64,000 nucleotides of DNA from Ancylomarina sp048268005 (GTDB lineage Bacteria > Bacteroidota > Bacteroidia > Bacteroidales > Marinifilaceae): positions 1,302,001-1,366,000 of the forward strand of contig JBLWWJ010000001.1 in NCBI GenBank assembly GCA_048268005.1, given 5' to 3'. The notes under the pieces were generated by a model, which was not told where the DNA came from, did no database searches, and worked only from the letters and a program-made list of their open reading frames with translations. Shown here one piece after another: positions 45,081 to 53,523 of this stretch. Within the stretch, counting starts at the first letter, position 1. Every line of letters starts with the position of its first letter. The position numbers and the translations under genes were made by a program.

Positions 45081-45665
45081 TCAAGCCGGTTCATCGGTAT
45101 TGATATCCTCATTGGGTGTCCAATCGGATTTATAGGTCTCTACGCCCTTACCCATATTATCCATTTCGAATCCAATACCCAGTCCGGCCGAAATCCTATA
45201 GCTATCAAACAAAACCGTCATGGCAGCCATTAAAAGCACATCTGCATCACAGTCTAAATCCACATCGTAAAAATCGTTATTAAAAAAGCTGTACTTGTTT
45301 TTCTTCCAATAGCCAATCTGCTTTTCATTCTTAAAAATAGAACCGCAAAAAGCTTTGTGCCCCTGAACCCGGTAATTAGCCTCACCGCCACTTAACTGCT
45401 GACAGGTGTAGGTCATTGAATTGATTTCTTTCTGGTCGAACTTATAGCTGCCGCTGGGAACCCTAATGATGGCATCGGCTTTTAGTGATAGTAATTTATT
45501 CTGGAAAGTGCCTATCTTTTTTTCAGTACAATCATCGATAATAACAAACTTGGGAGTTGCACTCAGCATTGAACGTCTAATTCTATAGATAATTTGCTTA
45601 TCCTTAGTCACCCAATATTCTCTACCCCAAAGGGAGACAGTACATTCCTCAATAATAATTCTCAT
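45081..45665 (-). CDS. LURP-one/Tubby-like family protein
   Basis: 194 aa, no signal. The pattern of strands REYWVTKDKQIIYRIRRSML, KFVIIDDCTEKKIGTFQNKL, NEKQIGYWKKNKYSFFN, and a final long helix LLMAAMTVLFDSYR matches LURP-one-related/tubby-like beta-barrel proteins around a central helix. Its role in bacteria is unknown. The last 20 residues are acidic. Confidence 0.7.
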   Translation of the reverse strand: MRIIIEECTVSLWGREYWVTKDKQIIYRIRRSMLSATPKFVIIDDCTEKKIGTFQNKLLSLKADAIIRVPSGSYKFDQKEINSMTYTCQQLSGGEANYRVQGHKAFCGSIFKNEKQIGYWKKNKYSFFNNDFYDVDLDCDADVLLMAAMTVLFDSYRISAGLGIGFEMDNMGKGVETYKSDWTPNEDINTDEPA

Positions 45666-45756
45666 TTATAAGCTATTTAAATGACCTTTTAGTGATCATG
45701 AATTCCAGTCATGATGCCTCATCAAACTTAAGCATTTATAGGTGAAAAACCTTTTA

Positions 45757-46443
45757 TTAATGCAATGCTAAATTAAGTTTTGATTTATCAAATCGGTGAA
45801 CCTTAATCGTTGTTGTATCCCAATAAGTCTCCTTTAAGAATTTCTTTAAATTACTAAATTCAGAAGGCTCTTCAACCCCGTTTTTCGTATAAAAAACACC
45901 CTCTGAATAATACATGGCATGAATTAGCCAATCGGATTTATTAAAAAATGTCAGCAAAACATTGTCTGGAAGTTTCATTTTCAGATTGCGTTTGGGCTGG
46001 GTTGGGAACGACATGATTTCTATGAAACAATGATCCACAATTTGATGAATGGTTTCTCCATTAACCCATGTTCTTTTATTGAAAATCGTTTGCTCAGATA
46101 AACCATTGCAAGCAAAATATTTCTCTAGAGCAAAGGCATAGCAATTTTGTCCGCTGAACTTCATCAATTTCATATAGGTTTGACGTCCTTTTTCAGTCCG
46201 AATAGCATGCCTGTCTCCTATCTTTTTATTTATGGCTTCAAAATCAAATGATGGTGCCTTATCCTGCAATGTTAATTTTAAAGTATCCGCCATCCAAAGC
46301 ACACGAACCTTTAGTTTATTATCTTTCACCTCAAGAGTATCTATAATTCGACCCTTAATCAATGATTCGTTCTGGCAGTAGCCTCTGGCAGAAACAGTAA
46401 TAAATAATAAAATTGTAATCAGCTTATAAATACATCTTGTCAT
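45757..46443 (-). CDS. Secreted protein of the QNC...H family, paralog 3
   Basis: 228 aa with a signal peptide (ITILLFITVSARGYC). It is very close to the 9504-10193 protein: RIIDTLEVKDNKLKVRVLW, GQNCYAFALEKYFACNG, FNKRTWVNGETI, WLIHAMYYSEGVFYTKNG. Cys in the QNC motif and His in the IHAMYY motif are conserved. The function may be that of a periplasmic cysteine-peptidase-like fold. It lies far from its close paralog, indicating duplication and relocation. Confidence 0.8.
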   Translation of the reverse strand: MTRCIYKLITILLFITVSARGYCQNESLIKGRIIDTLEVKDNKLKVRVLWMADTLKLTLQDKAPSFDFEAINKKIGDRHAIRTEKGRQTYMKLMKFSGQNCYAFALEKYFACNGLSEQTIFNKRTWVNGETIHQIVDHCFIEIMSFPTQPKRNLKMKLPDNVLLTFFNKSDWLIHAMYYSEGVFYTKNGVEEPSEFSNLKKFLKETYWDTTTIKVHRFDKSKLNLALH

Positions 46444-46510
46444 GTCGTGTTATTTTTAAGATTCTTAAATGGACGAAAGGAATTCTTGTTTACTATTTCT
46501 AATCTCTCAA

Positions 46511-48097
46511 TTAATCAATGCCGACAATAGCAATATAGGTCTCGTATTGTTTATAGAGAGGTTGGCGTGCGGAGAATAAGACCATTGCCTTGTCCTGATT
46601 GGCAAAACACAAACCTTTTTTATCCCCATAGGGCATGTTAGGGCATTTCTGTATCACAGAGTAATCAGTCAAGTCGAACACCGCTTTTCTTGTGGCAATC
46701 ATTTGACTGTCCCAGGAACAAGACAAAACGGTTCCGCCAAAATCGGTCACTTGATTCAAGTCTAAATCAAACAGACTCCAACTACTGAATAGCTTCTCTT
46801 CATTGGGAGACAGAATTAACAAATTCTCACGACTAGCCCAGCCACCTTTAGCAAGGGGAATAGCCACATCGGTACTTACATCGTATTTATTAATACGACC
46901 GTAACCATACTCCTGAACATGATAGAGTGTTTTTGTTTTACTATGGTATTCAATATCACCATGAGAGAAGTTATGACCAATAGGTTGGTTCACCGAATAC
47001 TCCTCGCCGGTTTCATAATTCATAATTGCCAATGGCGTACTTCCCGATGTTGGAGGCGTTAAATGATAATACAAGCGATTATTGTCTCCAATCTCGATTC
47101 GGTGAGCACTCTCATTCAATGTAATCTCCTTAACAACTTCATGAGTCGATAAATCAAGCTGTACCACCTTATCGCGACAGCAGAGAAACAAATAGTTTCG
47201 ATCCGGTGAAAAATCCAAGTCTGAAAAGCGATAATGTGCCAACAGATGTTTGTATTCTTTTATTTCATTGCCACTGGTATCAAAAATCAACAAGCCATAA
47301 GCAGAAGCATAACAGTACTTTTCGGGACTCACAAGAGCGTACACATAATCCCTTGATGGATCGGCAATAATTTTTGAAATGAAGTGATCGGTTTTTAGAT
47401 AGTTGCCAATCTGCTCTTTCTGAATATTGCTGGCATACAAAATATCCGATTCTGTATTTCGCTCCACAAGCACCTGATAATTCAAACTATCAATCAGACG
47501 CATTTCAAAATCTTCATAGAAATTTGTCTCCTGATCTTTGATTTCAATCACTTCATTGTCACGATATAAAAGATAGGACTTAAAATCAGGATCTGTGTAT
47601 TTTGTCCAATTGAGTTTTATGGATCTATCCGTCACCTCTGTATGTAAACTAATAACATTGGATAAGTTATAGCTGATCCTTTGGTTGATTTCAGGATTTG
47701 ATCTAAACCAGACTTCACAAGTAATCTCATGCAAGCCTTTCGACAAAGTTGTTTCAAACACAGATTGCGAGTCCTTATTAGGTGTTCCCTTATACAAGGG
47801 TCCATCGATACTACTGGTCCACTCAACCATCAATTCTTTGGGATAGATCTCCCCCTCATCTACCAAATCGATCTGTATATCAGCCATAAATTTTATTTTT
47901 TCAGCGTCTTGATAATTTAAAAACATCTCCGATTTATCTCTATCATGACTTGAAATTGATCTTTCAGGCGCTTTTACATCAAGCCATATAAAATTAACCA
48001 TATCATAGGTTATCATTCTCAAATCATCGTCTTTACTGCACGATGAGAAAAACAGGCTCATCGCACAAAACAGGCCGGTTATAGTTTTTATATTCAT
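46511..48097 (-). CDS. Beta-propeller lipoprotein, about 528 aa
   Basis: The frame opens at 48130, but the ATG at 48097 starts the lipoprotein signal MNIKTITGLFCAMSLFFSSC, so I use it. An N-terminal Fn3-like region (RSIKLNWTKYTDPDFKSYLL) is followed by a propeller of repeated 'YVYALVSPEKYCYA', 'LDFSPDRNYLFLCCRDKVVQLDLS' and 'ETGEEYSVNQP' strands. It should be an exported carbohydrate- or protein-binding lipoprotein. The function is unknown. Confidence 0.8.
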   Translation of the reverse strand: MNIKTITGLFCAMSLFFSSCSKDDDLRMITYDMVNFIWLDVKAPERSISSHDRDKSEMFLNYQDAEKIKFMADIQIDLVDEGEIYPKELMVEWTSSIDGPLYKGTPNKDSQSVFETTLSKGLHEITCEVWFRSNPEINQRISYNLSNVISLHTEVTDRSIKLNWTKYTDPDFKSYLLYRDNEVIEIKDQETNFYEDFEMRLIDSLNYQVLVERNTESDILYASNIQKEQIGNYLKTDHFISKIIADPSRDYVYALVSPEKYCYASAYGLLIFDTSGNEIKEYKHLLAHYRFSDLDFSPDRNYLFLCCRDKVVQLDLSTHEVVKEITLNESAHRIEIGDNNRLYYHLTPPTSGSTPLAIMNYETGEEYSVNQPIGHNFSHGDIEYHSKTKTLYHVQEYGYGRINKYDVSTDVAIPLAKGGWASRENLLILSPNEEKLFSSWSLFDLDLNQVTDFGGTVLSCSWDSQMIATRKAVFDLTDYSVIQKCPNMPYGDKKGLCFANQDKAMVLFSARQPLYKQYETYIAIVGID

Positions 48098-48151
48098 CTT
48101 TCCTTCTATTGATTTTCTTATGAACTGCATTTACTTCTGCCTGATTTGTTT

Positions 48152-48730
48152 CTATTTTTCAATATTTTCTGTATCTATATTTTTGTCGATATAATTCTTA
48201 TAACGCTTCATTAAATCTATCTCACTGCCTAAAACATCCTGCATATGAACTGAAAGAATTAATTTACTTTCTTTAGAATTATCAAGGATATTGGGATAAA
48301 TAAAATTCGTCAACCTATTTAGTTTAGCATCAATAATATCTGACAAATTAATCATATCATTTAATGTGGATATCATTTCAAAATCAATTGAACTAATCTG
48401 GTTTCTTTTATATATATCCAATCCTGAATTACTCAATTCAGCAACTTGCAAACCACTTGACTTATCGAATATTTCACCAATTACGATTGATGAATCACGA
48501 TATTGATTCAATGTATCTTGAAATTTCATTTGTTTCTCAATTATTCCCTTTAATTCAGAATAGTTTGCTTCAATTTCATTGTTTATCGTTTCAATTGATG
48601 CTTTATAATAATTCCGTGCCTGATTACTTTCTTTAAGATTACTTAGAAATAATGCAATTAAAACACCAGTGGTAACGGTTACCAGTTCCATTAAATAGGA
48701 CTTCGCATTTCTCTTCATTGTTTTTTTCAT
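48152..48730 (-). CDS. Membrane-anchored coiled-coil protein, 192 aa
   Basis: Near the N-terminus is one hydrophobic helix (MELVTVTTGVLIALFLSNL), followed by a long helical body (SIETINNEIEANYSELKGII). The layout resembles DUF6090-type proteins. No enzyme motif. It lies 21 bp upstream of the beta-propeller gene's frame and 72 bp after the DUF4932-type gene. Confidence 0.7.
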   Translation of the reverse strand: MKKTMKRNAKSYLMELVTVTTGVLIALFLSNLKESNQARNYYKASIETINNEIEANYSELKGIIEKQMKFQDTLNQYRDSSIVIGEIFDKSSGLQVAELSNSGLDIYKRNQISSIDFEMISTLNDMINLSDIIDAKLNRLTNFIYPNILDNSKESKLILSVHMQDVLGSEIDLMKRYKNYIDKNIDTENIEK

Positions 48731-48801
48731 AGGATTAATTATCTCTAAAAATCATAAATTTATTATTCTGATTTTTTATAATATTTCATTATAGAAGCAT
48801 G

Positions 48802-50181
48802 CTAGTCTTGTGTTTTGAACCTCAACTCGTAGCTTTCTTTCAAAGGGTAGCCATATTGGTCTACATTAAATATTGGATGAAAATGAAGTAAGTATTTTGT
48901 ATTGGGTTCTAAATTCACATGAATACACAATACAGTTCTCTTCTTATTTTTCCATTCAATTTCCATATCAGGCTTATTCCCCTTATCACTTATCCCATAA
49001 CTTGCCATTGTTTTATCGTATTCGATAATAATTTCTTTCAAATTGGGGCTAATGTTACTTGCCCCATTTTCGATAGATGAGCTAAGTATCTGAGGACAAT
49101 TCTCATTAAAATCCAGTCTAAACTTTTCAGGCGACATCGAATTATGTTGCTTCACGATATATGGCATAAAATCATCCAGTGTACTATATTTATGACGGTT
49201 GGAAGAATAATTTTGCAGACTCTCATAAAGTTTATCAATCCACAGAAACCCATTGGCTATCTCAACATTTAGCATTCTATTTATTTGTGCTGAACTTGCT
49301 CCTTCATCTTCAAGGTATTTTATAGTAGAAGCTCTAACTAATATTTCATTAATCATTGTTAGAGCTGAGCCGTAGGCCTGTCTTCTCATTCGGTTCGAAA
49401 CCGATTTATAAAATTCCAATGCCTTAGTTTCCATCTCAGAATAATATTTTTCTCCCAACTGATTACAGAAAGAATGACAAAACTCATGCACCAATGTTTC
49501 TTTTTTATTTTTGTTATAGGTGGGATAATTCAAGCTATCGGTTTTCCAGGCGCATAGTATAGAATAGATATTTTCTTTACCCGATTGACTTAAGACTTTA
49601 GGTCCGTAGTTGCCTCTATTTAGCAAACTAAGTACAATATGGTACTTGCCTTTGGGTGCGTAACCAAAAAAGTTTTCGAACCATTTTAGATTAACCGACT
49701 TTGAAATTTTCCCGAAACGGTTTGTGGCAATGGCATACAAAGATTGATGCTGTTCAAAGAAGCGCTTAAATTGGCTTAGTCTGTAAAAATCATCCAATTG
49801 AATAATAAACGTCTCAGCAGAAATACCCCATCGCTTATCGAAAGCACGCTTTGTTAAAAGTTTATTGAAGCGAACCGAATCTCCCTCTATTTTAAGATGA
49901 ATGGCCATTGACATAACCGCATCATAAGAAACACCATTTTTCCTACGCAGTTTTTTTGCCATTTTAACAACTTCATGGGTCTGAAATTCGTTGAAATAAC
50001 GATCAACAGAATCCGAATACAATTTAATAGAGTTGTTCATATATTCCGAAGCTTCAGCAAGCCTAAAAACGATGCTCAGCAATTCAACACGCTCATCAAA
50101 TTTTGGCGTCAACTGTTTGTCTTGTGCAAACAGTGGTGTACTTAATGTTGCAGCAAGTATTAGAAATAAGAGGTTTTTCAT
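48802..50181 (-). CDS. DUF4932-type secreted zinc-metallopeptidase-like protein
   Basis: 459 aa with a signal peptide (MKNLLFLILAATLSTPLFA). It has the DUF4932 order: N-terminal helical region, 'NKNKKETLVHEFCHSFCNQL' with an HExxH zinc motif (HEFCH), and a C-terminal beta domain ending LRFKTQD. The HExxH suggests peptidase activity in the periplasm. Copy F of the promoter-like repeat lies 58 bp upstream. Confidence 0.85.
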   Translation of the reverse strand: MKNLLFLILAATLSTPLFAQDKQLTPKFDERVELLSIVFRLAEASEYMNNSIKLYSDSVDRYFNEFQTHEVVKMAKKLRRKNGVSYDAVMSMAIHLKIEGDSVRFNKLLTKRAFDKRWGISAETFIIQLDDFYRLSQFKRFFEQHQSLYAIATNRFGKISKSVNLKWFENFFGYAPKGKYHIVLSLLNRGNYGPKVLSQSGKENIYSILCAWKTDSLNYPTYNKNKKETLVHEFCHSFCNQLGEKYYSEMETKALEFYKSVSNRMRRQAYGSALTMINEILVRASTIKYLEDEGASSAQINRMLNVEIANGFLWIDKLYESLQNYSSNRHKYSTLDDFMPYIVKQHNSMSPEKFRLDFNENCPQILSSSIENGASNISPNLKEIIIEYDKTMASYGISDKGNKPDMEIEWKNKKRTVLCIHVNLEPNTKYLLHFHPIFNVDQYGYPLKESYELRFKTQD

Positions 50182-50238
50182 TGGGTTAAATTCTTTGGTG
50201 TTTGCCCTAACGCACTTCGTAAATGAAGTTTATTATTT

Positions 50239-50332
50239 CAAATCTATAAAAAACAAATAGCAAACAATAAATTATATTAGAGTAAAGTATACAACTCATA
50301 TAAAACAGAATAAATCTATATAATTATGAATA
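50239..50332 (-). repeat. Dispersed ~90 bp promoter-like repeat, copy F
   Basis: The minus strand reads TATTGTTTGCTATTTG, then TAGATTTG (TAnnTTTG), 58 bp upstream of the 48802-50181 start. The dyad reads ACAGA-N5-TCTAT, with one arm changed by one base. Confidence 0.82.
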
Positions 50333-50474
50333 GTATTGTCAACTATTTACTTTATAATTCTATACCAGCTGGATTTGTAAAAAAACTAATTTTGACTCGC
50401 CTTCCTGTTTTTCGTAAATTTATAATACACTAATCCTGACCTTACTAAATCAAATTCACTTAAAAACAAGCCTT

Positions 50475-51218
50475 ATGAATCCTTTGATCCTTTTCAGCCT
50501 TGGTTTTATCATCTTCCTATTAAGTGGTATTAGAATCATATTCGAATACAAGCGAGCTTTAAAGTTCCGCTTCGGGAAATACATCAGTACTCTCAATCCT
50601 GGATTCAGATGGGTAATCCCATTGATAGAAACCATACAGATTGTCGATATCCGCGTGATCACCATCAATATCGATTCACAGGAAGTGATGACAGAAGATA
50701 ATGTGCCTTGTAGTATCGACGGGGTTGTCTTTTTTAAGATAGACGATCCTGAAAAAGCTGTATTGGAAGTTGAAGAGTATAAATTTGCCATTATGCAGCT
50801 GGCTCAGGCTGCCCTTAGAGATGTCTGTGGTAAGGTGGAGCTGGACACCATCCTATCCAAACGTGAAGAAATGGGCAAAAACATCAAACATATAGTCGAG
50901 AGAGAAACCGAAGCATGGGGTATTATTATTATCGACGTTAAAATTAAAGATATCCAATTGCCTGAGAATATGAGACGAATGATGGCCAATCAGGCAGAAG
51001 CTGAACGCTCTCGTCGTGCCCGTGTGATTCTTGCTCTTGCCGAGAAAGAAGCTGCTGAAAACCTTCTGGAAGCCGGTGAACTTATCGACAAGTCACCTTC
51101 AGCCATTAAGCTAAGACTTTATCAAACTCTGGCCAATATTGCGGCAGAGAAGAATTCAACTATCCTCTTCCCTTTCCCTGAGGAGGTATTACCAAGGAAT
51201 ACAAAAAATAATGAATAA
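50475..51218 (+). CDS. Slipin/stomatin-like SPFH (Band 7) protein
   Basis: 247 aa. An N-terminal hydrophobic hairpin (LILFSLGFIIFLLSGIRIIF) precedes the SPFH domain: RALKFRFGKYISTLNPGFRWV, VDIRVITINIDSQEVMTEDN, and a C-terminal coiled coil (ANQAEAERSRRARVILALAE). Slipins assemble in membrane microdomains and often pair with an NfeD gene, which is absent here. The gene is alone on its strand. Confidence 0.93.
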   Translation: MNPLILFSLGFIIFLLSGIRIIFEYKRALKFRFGKYISTLNPGFRWVIPLIETIQIVDIRVITINIDSQEVMTEDNVPCSIDGVVFFKIDDPEKAVLEVEEYKFAIMQLAQAALRDVCGKVELDTILSKREEMGKNIKHIVERETEAWGIIIIDVKIKDIQLPENMRRMMANQAEAERSRRARVILALAEKEAAENLLEAGELIDKSPSAIKLRLYQTLANIAAEKNSTILFPFPEEVLPRNTKNNE

Positions 51219-51527
51219 GTAGAATCTAATTTTTTCAATATAAATCTAGTGTGCAAATTTTAAGCCTATAAATAATTATATATAGGCTTAAATATGCAAA
51301 AAAATAGTGCTTCCAAATCAAGATTTATGCGGGCTTTGTCAGCCTGCCGTGAGGCGTGATACAGTTTTCCCCTCAAAGAGAAAACAAGGATCAGGCTGAC
51401 TTGATTTTTTATTCGCGAAATAAAATATTCGGCGCTCATGAGCCCTTCGGGGTTGTTTACTTTTTGATCTAAGCAAAAAGTAAAAGCCCAGCGGCTTGAG
51501 CGAAAGAAAATTAAAAGACAACAACAT
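51219..51527. other. Gene-free spacer
   Basis: No convincing gene. It contains 'tgagcccttcgggg', a hairpin-like GC-rich stretch, and a common Bacteroidota spacer phrase around 'aagcaaaaagtaaaagccc'. Confidence 0.5.
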
Positions 51528-52424
51528 TTATCTCATCATAAAAGCTATTCTTTTTTTTAGATTTTGAAACTTACCCTTCATCTTAATTTCAGCAAACAAG
51601 ATACCTGCAAAAATCAATAAGCCCCCCACAATGGTTCGTTCGGTCAATGCTTCGTTTAAATAGAAATAGGCCGTGATAGCAGCGAATAGCGGCTCAAATG
51701 AGAAAATGATAGAGGTGGTGATCTCAGAGATGTATTTTTGATAATAATTCTGAACCGTATACATAAAAGCTGTGGCAAAGAAAGCCGTGAAGATAATGGC
51801 CTGCCATACCTTATATTCGGTAGGAACATATAGCTCTCCTTTAATGCCCGAATAGCTGATACAAATGAAACCAACACATAAGAATTGGGTTACCGAAAGT
51901 AATATGGCATCGCTCTTGCCTGCATATCGCCCCACCATAATAATATAACTAGCAAAAAGAATAGCCGATAAGAACACCCAAGAATCACCAATATTAAGGC
52001 TCAATTGGCTCCCCAATGTCAGAAAAGCCAGCCCCAGAGTTGCCAAAACAACAGCAATTAAAATATTTAAACTGGGTAATCGTTTTTGTATGGCCGAAAG
52101 AATGAGGGGTACAAATACAACGGACAGCCCCGTAATAAAACCACCCTTAGATGCACTGGTGTATTGCAAACCAATGGTTTGTGCCAGAAAACTAAATAAG
52201 AGCGGTACAGATAGTAAGGCACCGTACTTTAGCGTATTCCAATTGTAGTTTCTAAAGCGTTTGAAAAAAAGGCAGGTCAGTATTAATGTTGCCAAAAGAA
52301 ATCGATAACCTAAAAAGCTGGCAACACTCATCAGGGATACCGCATCCTTAATAAAGACAAAGGTCATACCCCAGAATATTGTTCCCAATAAAAGAAGTAA
52401 AATGGCTTTGATTTTAATATTCAT
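51528..52424 (-). CDS. DMT-family (EamA) transporter
   Basis: 298 aa with about ten membrane helices arranged as two EamA repeats. Landmarks are 'LGTIFWGMTFVFIKDAV' near the start, 'YTSASKGGFITGLSVVFVPL' and, in the second half, 'EITTSIIFSFEPLFAAITAY'. It moves small metabolites across the inner membrane; the substrate is unknown. Confidence 0.92.
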   Translation of the reverse strand: MNIKIKAILLLLLGTIFWGMTFVFIKDAVSLMSVASFLGYRFLLATLILTCLFFKRFRNYNWNTLKYGALLSVPLLFSFLAQTIGLQYTSASKGGFITGLSVVFVPLILSAIQKRLPSLNILIAVVLATLGLAFLTLGSQLSLNIGDSWVFLSAILFASYIIMVGRYAGKSDAILLSVTQFLCVGFICISYSGIKGELYVPTEYKVWQAIIFTAFFATAFMYTVQNYYQKYISEITTSIIFSFEPLFAAITAYFYLNEALTERTIVGGLLIFAGILFAEIKMKGKFQNLKKRIAFMMR

Positions 52425-52476
52425 ATTTATTTTTTTTTAGAAGTTAAAATTAGATTGCAAGACAATAAAGTAGCTA

Positions 52477-52578
52477 TCAATCACCAAGTATATGGGAACG
52501 AATAACAAAACCTCCAATCTTATCTCTAAGTAATAAACCGAATAAATAGCCAAAGATGGCGTACAGGAATAGCTTCAT
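52477..52578 (-). CDS. Possible 33-aa hydrophobic peptide
   Basis: ATG 52578 to TGA 52477 encodes MKLFLYAIFGYLFGLLLRDK followed by 13 more residues (IGGFVIRSHILGD). It has one membrane helix and a basic turn, the profile of small membrane peptides or type I toxins. No Shine-Dalgarno is obvious and only composition supports it. Confidence 0.35.
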   Translation of the reverse strand: MKLFLYAIFGYLFGLLLRDKIGGFVIRSHILGD

Positions 52579-52775
52579 AAGTCATTGTATTAATGATGAA
52601 GCTATGGTACACAGCGAAGATCTGTGATGAGCTGAGGTGAATTCCGAAATCTTCCATAGCATGGAATATCACCAGGACAAAATATTTAGATGCTCAATCT
52701 GATGCGAATATATTCTTTTTTCCTGAAAGACAAAAACGAGACTGCCTTTTCATGACCTGTATTGAAATTAGGCAT

Positions 52776-52832
52776 AAAAAAGGTGCAGCCATGAGGCTGC
52801 ACCGACCTATTTTAATGTCAATTTAAAATAGT
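52776..52832 (-). terminator. Dual-hairpin terminator element, copy 1 of 3
   Basis: On the minus strand a CTATTTTAA/TTAAAATAG stem precedes a GC stem GGTGCAGCC/GGCTGCACC and a T-run. It has the same layout as the copies at 53018 and 53277. Confidence 0.75.
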
Positions 52833-53017
52833 CTACTGTAGTTTAGTTGTAAGTGTGTTTTCCATGGATAAGGGAATAAACCAATCTCAGCTGGCAAGCT
52901 ATTTATCCACGTTTTAACCTTCAGCTAGATGTGATAATTGCAGAATGGTTGCTTTTCATACCCACTCTTTTTTTCATATCTGTCCAGATACCACTTGGCA
53001 TAAGTCACAAAGCTTTT

Positions 53018-53077
53018 AAAAAAAAGGTGCAGTCTCCCGACTGCACCCACCTATTTTAACCCCAAATTAAAATAGAT
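53018..53077 (-). terminator. Dual-hairpin terminator element, copy 2 of 3
   Basis: The minus strand carries CTATTTTAA-N-TTAAAATAG, then GGTGCAGTC/GACTGCACC and T8. A C-G to T-A pair change from copy 1 keeps the stem intact, showing compensatory change. Confidence 0.8.
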
Positions 53078-53276
53078 AAAGAAACTCTTTTACAGGTAAG
53101 TAGAATGGCATATTGTAATTACAACTGTATCGAAATTTCACTAAAGGTTTTTGCTAACTTTTGGACAAAAGCAAATACAAATCTTTTAACTTTAGTTATG
53201 ATGAGAGAATGCTCTAAAGGTTGCGCCAGCATCTCATTTTTTTATGACATATATTTCCTGATAATCCCTGAAAAAC

Positions 53277-53333
53277 AAAAAAAGGTGTAGCCTCTCGACC
53301 ACACCCACCTATTTTAACCCCATTAAAATAGAT
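53277..53333 (-). terminator. Dual-hairpin terminator element, copy 3 of 3
   Basis: The A/T hairpin and GGTGT/ACACC stem end are retained; the middle of the GC stem is mismatched. T-run on the minus strand. Confidence 0.65.
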
Positions 53334-53523
53334 AAAAACTTATTAGGTTTTTATCTTAGACTATCTTTTTACAAAAAGGTTGCGTCTGGGAAACCACTTT
53401 TTTTGAACATTTTACTTCAAGCCTTCCCTAAAACACGACAAACAACACACAATCATCTAATTAACATAGACATACCCCAGAAATTATTTAAATGAAATAA
53501 TATGAAAATAAATCAAACACCTC

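Noticed and set aside
51339..51527. Minus-strand 62-codon frame upstream of the DMT gene end
   Set aside because: It lies over a common spacer phrase and has no domain-like composition.
53105..53290. Plus-strand 61-codon frame between hairpin copies 2 and 3
   Set aside because: It is the complement of a better minus-strand reading and overlaps copy 3.
52776..53333. CRISPR-like array from the three similar hairpins
   Set aside because: Only three units spaced about 250 bp apart, with T-runs at the 3' ends, so terminators or small RNAs fit better than repeats with spacers.
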